From Babylonia areolata (taxonomy: Eukaryota > Mollusca > Gastropoda > Neogastropoda > Buccinidae), in assembly GCF_041734735.1 (NCBI RefSeq), contig NC_134878.1, positions 5,623,668 to 5,687,667 on the forward strand: a stretch of 64,000 bases of DNA, in the 5' to 3' direction. Below the pieces are notes generated by a model. The model had not been told where the DNA came from, did not search any database, and was given only the letters and a program-made list of their open reading frames with translations. Positions within the stretch are counted from its first letter, which is position 1. Each line of letters starts with the position of its first letter. Shown here piece by piece: positions 22,025-32,619 of the stretch. The position numbers and the translations under genes were made by a program.

Positions 22025-22364
22025 GTAAGTTCGTCCTCCTTTGCATTCCCCTTGGTATATTTGGTGCGGGACTAAAGGATTTAAAGGAACGCTATAGCCG
22101 CTTTGTGGGAATTTTTACTCCAAACTACTTCAAATTCTGTGCCCTTTTAATGGCCAGCTTCGACTATCCCACCACTTCCACATCTGTAGTGAGTTTGTGT
22201 TAAAGGTCTTCGGTGTAGGCATAGTCATGTGGGGACTGTGGGTCGAGGGACGTAGTGATAGCCTCCACTCCGAGACAAACGCTCACTCACTATGGCTCCG
22301 TGCGGAAGGCATTTTAGGTCAGTTTATGATTTGGTGGAGAAGAGGGGCGAAGATACAGTTAAAA

Positions 22365-22598
22365 TTAACTCTCTCCATACGAACGGCGAAAGAGACGACG
22401 TTAACAGCGCTTTACCCCAATTACCATCATCAAAATATATTGCAAGCGGAAGGCTCTTATACTGAAGAGGTGAATGTTGACAAAGAATACCACAGTTCTG
22501 ACGACGGAAGCTAAAGGTTGGGTCATTCAGACACCCACTGGACATCCGAGGGGTCTGTGTAGAGGAGAAGAGAGGACTGGCCGTACTGAGTGAGTTAA
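22365..22598 (+). mobile_element. TTAA-flanked MITE family 1
   Basis: A 234 bp copy with TTAA at 22365-22368 and 22595-22598. It starts CTCTCTCCATACGAACGGCG and ends GCCGTACTGAGTGAG. It lies in the second intron of the channel gene. Confidence 0.92.
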
Positions 22599-23335
22599 AA
22601 TGGTGGGGTCACACAAGGAAAATTCTTTCCCCTCTGATGTTTGCTTTGTTTTTAAATGACATAAAAGCCCTCCTAGATGGATTTGCACCTGTTGCTGATG
22701 AGATGCTGATCACTTTAGGAAAATGAATGTAAGTGAACTTTTGATACTTTTGGAAACTCTTCATACGCATTCGATGCAGTGGTTTTCTCAGACAGTCACG
22801 GCATGCAGAATGGTCTGACCGTGTTCAGACAGCATTGTGAAGAACGGAAGTTGAATTTGAATGCCAAATCTGTAGAGTTCTAATTTTCTTTGGGGGCAAA
22901 GTTAGGGTATTCCCTGATCTAAACATCAGTGAGGACAACAATGAGGTTCAAAGTGACTTTTGAGGAAACCTGACCGACCGAAGCTCCCTGTCGATCTTAT
23001 CATTGAATTAGTTGACAAAACACTTTTTATGTATTTACACGTGGTTGTGAATTTGGGGGTTGGGGTGCTATAATTATATTGTGGAAAAATTGCAACTGAA
23101 AATTTACAAACTAGTTCTGAAACTAGACAGTCCTGTATCTATCTGTTTAAAAACCAGAATGGTAGCGGTTTGAGCTCGATCGTTACAAACCAAAGAACTT
23201 CTAAAGCTGTCTTCGTTAGTTTACATGATTATACCTCTTCAGTTTATATAGAACCAACATACACCAGAACCAATACTTGAAAGTATTCAAATTGCCTTTA
23301 ATGAAACTGGATTAAGTAATCTTTGGTTGAACCAG
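22599..23335 (+). mobile_element. Decayed CR1-like LINE, reverse-transcriptase part
   Basis: Broken plus-strand frames show VFSDSHGMQNGLTVFRQHCE, a remnant of the segment after the catalytic aspartates, and IQIAFNETGLSNLWLNQQ farther on. Several frameshifts and stops. It lies in the channel intron, directly after the MITE. Confidence 0.65.
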
Positions 23336-23339
23336 CAAA

Positions 23340-24440
23340 AACTGTATGCGCATCTCAGAGATTTAAGCGCTGTGTAAGATTTCCTTTTTTGCGCAAAATT
23401 GGTATCGGCTTGTTGACAACGATGTTATGTATATTGATTGTAAGATGTTTTAATAGAATTTTGGTCCAGATGATCATTTTACCGAATGATTGTTTAAATG
23501 AGTTAGCAGTCAAGAACAATGAATAATGCTCCACATCTAAATAAACAGCGATTTGAAAGTTCAACAAACGACATTGCTGATGAGTTTCACAATTTATTCG
23601 TGTGCCACATTTTTGGCAGCATCAGACAATGTTCACCTAAATATTATAGAACCCACCCAAACTCCGTTAAATTCCACTTGCTGTTTTCAGAAAAGAAAAA
23701 CTGCACGTTGTTTAAACTTCTTAAATTCTGTTCTTTCCAATGCACACTTCTTTTTGATATAATTTTGTCAGTTTTGGTGGGAAATAGTTCTTGTATTTGC
23801 TTGTTTGCTCCAATGGGCTCGTTGGTTTTAAATTTTAACATTACTCTGTTTTGTGTGAAAGGTGTCTATCAATGTCTAGCAACCAATGAAGTTTCACACC
23901 ATGATTACTGGAAAATGTTCTATAAAAACTAAACCTTTCACTCGTTCTAATATACAGATTCCAATTTTGCCACCTGCAATCATCAATCAACCTTTGGCAA
24001 AGAGTGTATATAAAACTTTTAATACAACCAACACCCTGATTTTAATATACATATCCAAATCCATTTTCGCACAAAGGTGCACATTTAAAACCCAGTTTTT
24101 CTTACCATTGGCATCTAAGAAGTCTATGTGGTAGTCTATGATTTTCCATCGACAATAATTTCAACCAGTATCGAACAGCATTGACAGCAGAATTCACATA
24201 TATTGGATACTGATTAGTTTCACCATATACTTAATCATTAGACGTTCTCGAATCTGCTCAGAAACTTTTTGATAGCAAACAAATGGACAGATTTACAATG
24301 GACTGCATGCTGCTTTATCCAGCCTCCACAATCCCGACCCATACTGCATGATAGGTTTTACCTGTGAATCACAAAGTTTGAAATAAACAGCTCTACAGAG
24401 TTGCCATTAAGTAAATACAACTTCTGCATTATAGACAGCA
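23340..24440 (-). mobile_element. Decayed CR1-like LINE, post-catalytic part
   Basis: Minus-strand frames contain IMQYGSGLWRLDKAA, FLDANGKKNWVLNVHLCAK and QRLIDDCRWQNWN, the C-terminal third of CR1-like LINE ORFs. Many stops. It meets the plus-strand LINE piece at 22599-23335 tail to tail. Confidence 0.65.
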
Positions 24441-24689
24441 AGGCATTTTTGGCTTTACCAGCAATATTTGTACATGCTACAGAGACGAGTGAATGAGAGA
24501 GAGAGACAGAGAGACAGAGAGAGAGAGAGCTCAGAACCCAAAACTCTGAACTCAGAACTCAGAAAAGTAAACATTTGGTCACCGATCTGCATACCTGCGT
24601 ACAGATGCACGTGTTGCACACATACATGTGATGATGGAGTTTCCCGTCGGACCGACGGATGAGTAGGCAGGCAGGCGTATCTGTCGGTG

Positions 24690-25140
24690 TGTGTCCTCAT
24701 ATGGGAGAAGAGGCCGATTCTGGATGCGCAGCACTTCCCACAGGTGTTGCAAGGGAAAACGTCTTCAAAAGTTGAGCCCTTCCTCCTTCGCTCACGCTTC
24801 GCCTTAATATGGCCAGCGTTCTCTTGTTTTCAAACGTCTTTGTGCCACTAGAGCACAGCATCCTCCAGCGAGAACGGTCAAAGGCATCAGTTTCCCAGGA
24901 AGCGATGTCTATGTCACAGGCTTTGAGGTTTGTCTTCAAGGTGTCCTTGAAGCGCTTGCAGGGTCTTCCAAGTTCACGGTGGCCTTCCTTCAGCTGGCCA
25001 TACAAAATCATCTTCGGGATCCTGCTGTCTGTCATGCGGACAACGTGTCCTGTCCAGCGTAGCTGGCAATGGATTAGCAGGCTTTCGATGCTGGGCAGGT
25101 CGCTCCTCTCTAGGACCTGTAGGTTGGAGACCCTGTCTTG
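24690..25140 (-). pseudogene. LINE C-terminal region with C2H2-like finger
   Basis: Follows the reverse transcriptase and contains RMTDSRIPKMILYGQLKEG, DRSRWRMLCSSGTKTFE and, in another frame, CNTCGKCCASRIGLFSHMRT followed by H, a C-x2-C...H-x3-H finger. A frameshift separates the finger from the preceding segment. Confidence 0.8.
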
Positions 25141-25611
25141 TCACTTTATGCCGAGGATTTTTCGTAGGCATCTCTGGTGAAACTGCTCAAATTGTTGAAT
25201 GTGACAGCGATACGTCGTCCATGTTTCACAGCAGTACAACAAGGTGGTCAGCACAACAGCTCTGTAGGTTTTGATTTTGGTGCTGAGCCTGATGCCTTTG
25301 TTGTTCCACAGCCTGTTGTTGAGTCTGCCAAAGGCGGAGCTGGCCTTGACGATGCGCAGCGTCACTTCTGCATCAAGGGCTCCGTTGCTGCATAGGGTGC
25401 TGTCCAGGTAGCAAAACTTGTCGACTGACTTGATCTTTGTGTCATCGATCTTGATTGCAGGTGGGGGGGAGACACTGGCATTCTGTGAGCTAGCTAGTTG
25501 GTACGTGGACTCGGTCTTTCTGAGGCTGATGGTGAGTCCAAAGCGCCTGCAGGAGGTTGAAAACCTGTCCATAATGAACTGCATGTCCTCATGGGTGTGT
25601 GCAGCAATCAC
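25141..25611 (-). pseudogene. LINE reverse transcriptase, thumb and downstream segment
   Basis: 156 codons from IAAHTHEDMQFIMDRFSTSC through CYLDSTLCSNGALDAEV and YRAVVLTTLLYCCETWT, ending RCLRKILGIK. The stop replaces an expected tryptophan codon before QDRVSNLQVL. This is the segment after the catalytic FADD-type motif. Confidence 0.85.
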
Positions 25612-26307
25612 ACAGTCATCAGAGAAGAGGAACTGTCACAACAGTGCCTCAAACACCCTGGACCTGGTGTGGAGTCGCCGCAAGTTGAAAAGTTTGCCAT
25701 CTGTGCGAAACCGGATGTAGATGCCCCCATCACAGTCTTGGAAGGCGTCAATTATATTGGTAGATAAGAGAATGGAGAACAGTGTGGGTGCCAGGACGCA
25801 GCTCTGCTTCACTCCATTTACCACAGGGAACGGATCCGACATGTCAGTATTTTCCTGTACTCTTGCCTGTATGCCATCGTGGAATGATGAAATCAGCTGG
25901 ATTAGGCTGTCTGGGCAGCCGAACTTTAGGAGGATCTTCCACAGACCACGGCGGTTCACCGTGTCGAAGGCCTTAGTCAGGTCTACAAAGACCACGTGGA
26001 GCTCCTTGTTCTGCTCACGGCATTTCTCTTGCATCTGGCGTACGGCAAACACCATGTCACATGTTCCCCTGCCTGAGCGGAAACCGCACTGTGCTTCAGG
26101 GATGACTGTGTTGGAGACATGGTCAACCAGTCTGTTCAGTATGATGCGGGCGAAGATCTTGCCGGCGATGCAGAGGAGAGAGATTCCATGGTGGTTATCG
26201 CAGGATGTTTTGTCTCCCTTCTGTTTGTAGATGTGGACAATTGAAGCATCCTTGAAATCCTGGGGGACCTCCCCTCTCTCCCAGATAGACTGGAACAGGG
26301 CGGTCAG
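25612..26307 (-). pseudogene. LINE reverse transcriptase, catalytic segment
   Basis: Minus-strand motifs in order: HHGISLLCIAGKIFARIILN, QCGFRSGRGTCDMVFAVRQM, VVFVDLTKAFDTVNR (first catalytic Asp) and VKQSCVLAPTLFSILL. Beyond a break comes FLFSDDCV, where the usual FADD reads FSDD. An in-frame stop at about 26306 separates it from the linker ORF. Confidence 0.88.
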
Positions 26308-27084
26308 CTAGTCTGTCAGCACCTCGCCTCCATACTTGTAGATGTCAGCCTGGATTCCATCCACTCCTGGTGCTTTTCCTGACGTTGTCAGCTTCAGGGC
26401 CTTCAGGGTCTCGGCCTTGGTGGGAGGTACAGCTAGCGAGTCATTGACTGGTAGCTGTGGGAGGGCTGCAATTACCTCGTCAGATACGGACGAGTCCCTG
26501 TTGAGGAGGGTGTTGAAGTGCTCTGCCCAGCGGGCAAGGATGTCTTTCTTTTCTGTCAGGAGGGTGGTCTGGTCCAAGGCTCGGACAGGGGTTGATCCTG
26601 TGACTCTCGGCCCATACACAGCTCGGAGACCATAATGGAAGGTCTTCATGTCGTGAGCATCAGTCTTTATCGGAATGTGATCCTGATGCCGTATATGCAG
26701 TGTGTTCAGGAGCTTGGAGATTCCAGAGTCGTTCTCGTCAAACCAGTCCTTTTGGCTCTTCTGTACAAAGCCGAGTGTGTCAGCTGCTGCTGTATACACA
26801 GCATCTCTAATGGTGCTCCATTCCTTTTGTACATCAGTCGATGCAGGAATTTCTTGGAGAGCTGCTTGGATTTGCTGCTGCAGCACGTCCTTGGTGATAG
26901 GGAGGCAGTGGATATTCAGCTTTCTAGGGGGTTTCTGCCTGGCTGGTTGGAGCTTGCGTGCAAGTCTGATGTTCATCTTGCTGCATACCAGGCGATGGTT
27001 CGACCAACAGACTGCTCCTCTCATGCAGCGCGTAATGGAAACATCACCTCTGTCCCTCTCCCGGACAATCACATAGTCCAGCAT
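26308..27084 (-). pseudogene. LINE ORF, endonuclease end and linker
   Basis: 258 codons starting LDYVIVRERDRGDVSITRCM and SNHRLVCSKMNI, the end of the endonuclease (SDH motif read as SNH). It continues WAEHFNTLLNRDS and SGKAPGVDGIQADIYKYGGE, the conserved entry into the reverse transcriptase. Confidence 0.88.
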
Positions 27085-27700
27085 GTGCCACTGCTTGGAG
27101 ACGGGGGTGCATCCATGTGTTCTTGTCCTTGTCTGCTTGTTGGAAGAGGGTGTTGGCGATGGTCAGTCCATGCTGCGCGCAGAGCGAGAGCAAAAGCAGT
27201 CCGTTGGAGCTGCACTTGCCAATGCCGTGCTGTCCTAGGACTTTTGGCCACGAGGAGAAGTCCACGCCGACGCAGGCATTGAAATCCCCAAAGATGATCA
27301 GCCTGTCCTTTCTGTCTACCGCTGAAATGGTGCGGCTGAGCTCCTCGTAGAAAGCTTCTTTGATGTCATCAGGGTTGGTCATCGTCGGGGCATAGCAGCT
27401 GATGACTGTGGAGAAGCGGTCCTTGGACAGCTTCAGACGCAGGGTCATTAGCCTATCGTTTATCCCACGTGGAAGGCTGTCAAGCTGTCGTGCAAGTTTG
27501 GTTTGTATGGCAAAGCCCACGCCTGAGGTATTTGGGGTGCCATCTGGCTTCCCAGTGCAGTAGAAGGTGTAGCCCCCTCCAACTTCCTCTAGCTGGGTTT
27601 CACCGGCAAACCTGGTTTCGCTCAGGGATGCTATGCCCACCTGCTAACGATCAAGCATTCTAGCATTGAGCGCTGTGCGCCTTTCTGGTCTGTCGACTCT
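27044..27700 (-). pseudogene. LINE apurinic endonuclease
   Basis: Shows IASLSETRFAGE (catalytic ETR), RLMTLRLKL, VISCYAPT and LIIFGDFNACVGVDF (GDFN), then ending in a frameshift near 27080. The preceding NVRTLLDRVDRPERRTA, typical of the ORF start, lies after a stop. Confidence 0.88.
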
Positions 27701-28039
27701 GTCCAAAAGGGTGCGAACATTTCAGGCACACAGAGTCAGGGCATGACTCCTGGTTCTTTTCTTCTGTTGTTTTCGACTGTTAGTGTTGGATGTCCGGTCC
27801 AAGTAGGTGCAGTTTCCTACAAGGTACTAGGTGAGGCAGGCTTTGTTTAGGGATCCTTTTATCTCCCCTTCCCCATGTGGGGAGAGCAGTGCTGTCCCTA
27901 AAAAGGGCTGCTCTGACGCTGTGGGAGGATACGGGCGCGGCATCTGCCCCAGTCTACAACGGACGACCATCACCCCACAGCCGCCTGCGTGCAGAGTCGT
28001 GACTAGGAACTGCCAGCGGCATCCTCTGCCTTTTCTTTG

Positions 28040-28245
28040 TCAACCCTGCCATGTAGGCAGCCATACTCTGCTTTCGAGGGCGTGCATGCTGGGTACGTTC
28101 TTGTTTCCATAACCCACCGAATGCTGACATGTATTACATGCATATTTGATCTTCTGCGTGCGCACACACACGAAGGGGGTTCAGACGCTAGTAGGTCTGC
28201 ACAACTGTTGACCCGGGGGCCAACGCTTTAACCACTCGGCTACTG
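28040..28245 (-). mobile_element. SINE family B, minus orientation
   Basis: Contains the complement of CAGAAGATCAAATAnGCA and of GTGGGTTATGGAAACAAGAA, with a degenerate tRNA head at 28200-28245 (complement of AGCCGAGTGGTTAAAGCGTT). It abuts the 5' end of the LINE. Confidence 0.82.
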
Positions 28246-28492
28246 GAAAAAAACAACCCAAAACAAACAAGCAAAAAACAGCTCATTGATTTTCAGTTCG
28301 TTTATTCCTGACCTGAACTGAATGAATGATGATTCTGAATTTAGCAAAGGTAAGATTTGATAAGTATCTTCTGGTCGCAATAATGATGTAAAGGCATGAT
28401 ATATTTCATAACCATTAATTACTGTGAGACAGAGTGGGAAGAGATGAAAACATGAAAGACAACCGGTCGCTGTTTGAATTCACTCTCTTCGT

Positions 28493-28724
28493 TTAACTCA
28501 TTCAGTACAGCCAGTCCTCTCTTCTCCTCTACACAGACCCCTCGGATGTCCAGTGGGTGTCTGAATGATCCAAGCTTTATCTTCCGTCGTCAGAATTGTG
28601 GTATTCTTTGTCAACATTCACCTCTTCAGTGTAAGAGCCTTCCGCTTGTAATATTTTGATGGTGGTAATTGGGATGAAACGCTGTTAACGTCGTCTCTTT
28701 CGCCGTTCGTATGGAGAGAGTTAA
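28493..28724 (-). mobile_element. TTAA-flanked MITE family 1
   Basis: A 232 bp copy with TTAA at 28493-28496 and 28721-28724, in the same orientation as that at 15957. Still within the channel gene's second intron. Confidence 0.92.
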
Positions 28725-29051
28725 TGAGGGGAAATATTAACCAAAGAGAATGTTTGAGCGGTGGAAGGAAAGGACTGGTCCCCGCCTTCCGGTGCTGAGC
28801 CCTTGACACAGTGAACATAAATGAGTTCACTGCCCCTACTGCCGTAAAAGGCTATCGGACCTTTAAACCCCTTTTTTAACATTAAGTTGCTAATCAAGCA
28901 GCGTCACAATTTGTACTGTGGCCATGCATGTGTTGATAATGATAATGGTGATGTTGGTAATGACGTCGACGATGATGTGATGTTGTCAACGACAACGACT
29001 TCGACAAAGGCGATAAGGACGATGACGGTGGATGTTGACATTTCACTCCAG

Positions 29052-29231
29052 CTTCTTCAGCACCACGATGCCCCGGGGGCTGGACGTTGTACCAGTCAGC
29101 ATGAAGCTGCTGATCGGGGTCAGTGTGGAAAGTGTCCTGGTGCTGCTGACCACTCTCCTCATCCTCAAGAAATTCCACGCTGAGCAGGAAGCCAGTGCAG
29201 AACCCAGCCACACATCCGAGGGACACTCCAG
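29052..29231 (+). CDS. Nicotinic-type Cys-loop receptor, exon 3 (end of M2, M3)
   Basis: The acceptor tttcactccag precedes C, which completes AGC (Ser) with exon 2, so M2 reads on as SFFSTTMPRGLDVVPVSMK. M3 is LLIGVSVESVLVLLTTLLIL, then KKFHAEQEAS begins the cytoplasmic loop. The phrase MPRGL followed by M3 is typical of this channel family. The exon ends AG|gtatgg, leaving two bases. The intron from exon 2 is 7.0 kb. The cytoplasmic loop and M4 must be encoded by later exons. Confidence 0.92.
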
Positions 29232-29565
29232 GTATGGGTGTCTTCTCCTCTTTGGTTTATAGTCTGTTCACAAAAAAAAGAAGGAAAAAAAAGAGAAGAA
29301 AATCACAGGTGTGGCCATTGTATGTTTGGTAGCGATGAAACGTGGGAGGAGGAGGGGGTGGGGGGCGGAAGTGGAATGGAGAGGCAGGGGGGAAGGGTAA
29401 TTTGATTATGCTAATGTTACTGATGGTATTGAAATGATTCACAGAACTGTCACGGGGGAGGGGGAGGTGATCGAATCTGTGAACTACCCTCCGCAAGCTG
29501 TCAGAGGGTGAGACAACAGGGGGCTCTATCTCAATGTGAGAAATAAGGTTGTTTCTGCTGTGGAG

Positions 29566-29596
<31 letters not shown>

Positions 29597-30228
29597 AATA
29601 ACTCTATTATCTCCAACTGGAGAAATTTGGTCAGGTGCATTATCACAACATAGACAAGTAAACAACATGGGGACCATAACTGTAAAAGCCAACAACAGCC
29701 CCTACAAATATTACGAAGATACAAATGTAAAAAATATCACATACATCGTTTCATACATACATCCACACACTGCAGGTAATAACTAAATTCTTAATGTAAA
29801 AACAGAAAGAATTAAGAAACATTATTTTAATATAATTATAAACATAGCCTACTACACTGCGCATTGATTATAATAGACAGATAAGATAAGAATAAAGATG
29901 AATTGCGGAAAACCACAACCAGATAATCAGCACACACCCGCACCCCCCAACCCCCCACCCCCCACACGCGAATAACTTGATTAAACAAGAGTAATAAACA
30001 TATGTTCTCAAATAAAAGCATTTCACATATTCGCTTTTAAAAACATTGCAATTAATTATTACATCGTAGTTATTAAACAGAAATGCCAACGGATGTGTAC
30101 CTTTCTATCAGTTAACGGGCTACAGAAATTAACTCCCAGCACTGCGGGAGGACGGGAGGAATGGAGGAATAACATTGGCTGAATTATTCAGTTGTGAAAA
30201 TCAGATCCCGGGGTTGTCATCTAAGTAT
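29232..30228. other. Intron sequence with a (GATAA)n tract
   Basis: A GATAA tandem repeat sits at 29566-29596. No exon or known repeat family otherwise. Confidence 0.5.
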
Positions 30229-30655
30229 CAGTGGCGTGATGGCCTAGAGGTAATGCGTCCGCCTAGGAAGCGACAGAATCTGAGCGCGCTGGTTCGAATC
30301 ACAGCTCAGCCGCCGATACTTTCTCCCCCTCCACTAGACCTTGAGTATTGGTCTGGACGCTAGTCATTCGGATGTGACGATAAACCGAGGTCCCGTGTGC
30401 AGCATGCACTTAGCACACGTAAAAGAACTCACGGCAACAAAAGGGTTGTTCCTGGCAAAATTCTGTAGAAAAATCCACTTCGATAGGAGGAACAAATAAA
30501 AACTGCACGCAGGAAAAACAAACAAACAAACAAACAAAAAAAAACAACAACGAAAAAATGGGTGGCGCTGTAGTGTAGCGACGCGCTCTCCCTGGGGAGA
30601 GCAGCCCGAATTTCACACAGCGAAATCTGTTGTGATAAAAAGAAATACAAAATAC
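30229..30655 (+). mobile_element. SINE family A, full length
   Basis: The head is GATGGCCTAGAGGTAATGCG with B box GGTTCGAATCA. The body includes AAAAGAACTCACGGCAACAA and CTGTAGTGTAGCGACGCGC, with an A-rich tail ending AAATACAAAATACT. It is the left part of the block that reappears in noisy form at 32620-34390. Confidence 0.9.
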
Positions 30656-30829
30656 TAAATAATAGCGTTACCTTTGCACTCCATGTAGTTCTTACATTTA
30701 GCTCCTGGTTCTACAACATACATATCTTTAAAGTGATTATAAAACCTTGGGTTGGTCCATCACATATGTCAATGGTTTTGGATAGATTTCATTTCCCTTG
30801 CGGGTCCGATCTATTTGGCTGGCAGTTCC

Positions 30830-30992
30830 CAAACATCTATACTTACACTGAGCATTTTTTTCTTCTCGAGGCCTGACTAAGCGCGTTGGGTTACACTGCT
30901 GGTCAGGTATCTGCTTGGCAGATGCGATGTAGCGTATATGGATTTGTCCGAACACAGTGACGCCTCCTTGAGCTACTGATACTGATACTGAT
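30830..30992 (+). mobile_element. SINE family C, 3' block
   Basis: Contains GACTAAGCGCGTTGGGTTAC, CTGCTTGGCAGATGCGATGT and GACGCCTCCTTGAGCTACTG, ending in (ACTGAT)n. Confidence 0.85.
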
Positions 30993-31714
30993 AAGCATTA
31001 CATAGTAGTGAAGAGAAGAATTTACAGAGTAGTGTGACATGGAACACAACAGATCAAGAGACAGAGTGAGACGGGAAGAACTTTATCACGACCTAACGTG
31101 AAAAGAAATAGTGAAGGTGCAAGGACATGCTTTCCAAACCAATGATCATACTGAGAGGAAACAGAGCATTGATACAACTAACTAAACGCATGAACACAGG
31201 CAGCTTTTAGATGTCTAACAGTTCATTTACTTGAAATCATACCTTCACTCGTTATTCTTTTGTCATCATGTTAAAATTTCCTAAGCCCAAACATGGATAT
31301 GGCTGTGGTCACACATGCTTGCAATTTTGTTGCAGGCAAGGAAGAGGAGTCAGCGCAAGGAAAGCTTGATCAGGGAAAATAAAAGGAAAGCGAGTTTATC
31401 AGGATCTCTGGCAGGCTGAAAAGAGGGTCTTAAACAAGTCTAGAATGTTCGAAAGCGTGGTTTGTTAACGACGTGTCTATTGCTAAACAAGAAGGAACAA
31501 AGGCAGACATGAGCTGTGTGGACTGCTTGCTGGTTGTCCTGTGTGTCGAAGACAATGCTCATTATGTTCTTGAGAATGAAGAAAGTTCTAGGGATTATCT
31601 CTTCGTTCGATAACGTCAATGTAGTGGCAGACATTTAAATCTACGAGTCTGGGTTGACACCTTTTGTCCTAACCCTATCCGGTCTGGTGCCTTCAGTCAG
31701 TTGTGTCATTCTGT

Positions 31715-32400
31715 TGTAATAATAATAATAATAGTAATAATAATAATAATAATGGTATTTATATAACGCTGAATCTTGTGCAGAGACAAATCAAAGCGCT
31801 TTCGCACCAGTCATTTACACGCATGCATAACTCTAAAACTGAAGAAACTGAAGACAAGGAAGAGGCAGGGAAGGGAGGCTATTTTGGGAAGAGGTGGGTT
31901 ATAAGGCCAGACTTGAAAGAGCTGACTGCGGAGACTTGACGAAGCGAAAGAGGAAGTTCATTCCAATTGCAAGGTCCGGAGACATAGAAAGAACGGCGGC
32001 CAACAGTCGAGTGTTTGAATCTGGGTATGCGTTAACAGAGTGGATCCGAAGCCGATCGTAGTGAGCGAGGTGGAGTGTTGAGGTGAAGGCAGCCACAGAG
32101 ACAGGAAGGGGCAGATTTGTGAATACATTTATAACATAGAGTGCTGATCTTGTACTTTATATTATGTGTGAGGCAGGGAGCCAGTGGAGATGTTGCAAAA
32201 GAGGAGTGATGTGCTCAGATCTTTTCTGTCTGAGGACGAGTCAGGCAGCAGAGTTTTGTATGCGCTGAAGGGGCTGAATGGATGAAGCAGGCAACCCAGA
32301 CAATAGAGAGTTATAGTAGTCAAGGCGAGAGAAAATGAGAGAAACAAGTCTAGATGTTGCTTCAGTGGGCAGATATTTCCGGATGGAACTGATGCGCCGC
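31715..32400 (-). mobile_element. CR1/L2-like LINE, 3' fragment with (AAT)n tail
   Basis: A longer copy of the family at 14437. Minus-strand translation reads LRRISSIRKYLPTEATSRLV, SLIFSRLDYYNSLLSGLP and LCGCLHLNTPPRSLRSASDP, then FYVSGPCNWNELPLSLRQVS. It ends at (AAT)n at 31718-31752. A few in-frame stops. Confidence 0.88.
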
Positions 32401-32619
32401 AATTGATAGTAGCAGGATTGACATGTCTGACTGATTAATGTTGTGCTCAGCGTTTACTGTCTTTGGCACGTAAACCACTATATCGTTGTAAGGTGCGTCG
32501 ATTATTGCCTTGTTACTGTGCATTCTGTTGTGAAACATGGCCATCTTGAAAGTTCTCTATGAAGTTGAGTGGAAAGACATTTTTTTTTTTCGTAAACCCC
32601 TAATGTTTTCGAGGCCACC

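Larger units (their letters stand above)
24620..28030 (-). mobile_element. Nearly full-length non-LTR retrotransposon (LINE)
   Basis: A single minus-strand element of about 3.4 kb with a GC-rich 5' leader (about 27720-28030), apurinic-type endonuclease (27044-27700), linker (26308-27084), reverse transcriptase (about 25550-26307) and a C-terminal region ending in a C2H2-like finger (24690-24750). It is inserted in the channel gene's second intron in antisense orientation. It differs from the CR1-like fragments in its endonuclease (IASLSETRFAGETQLEEVGG) and its tail. The clade is uncertain, RTE/Jockey-like in style. It is inactive: the frame breaks several times. Confidence 0.92.

Noticed and set aside
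22365-22598. Possible small ORFs in the MITE shared by four sites
   Set aside because: The peptide recurs only because the repeat recurs; the element is too short and carries stops in most frames.
31336-31415. Possible channel exon after ttttgttgcag with an Arg/Lys-rich frame
   Set aside because: The phase needed to join exon 3 gives an early stop, and the sequence lies inside the duplicated block.
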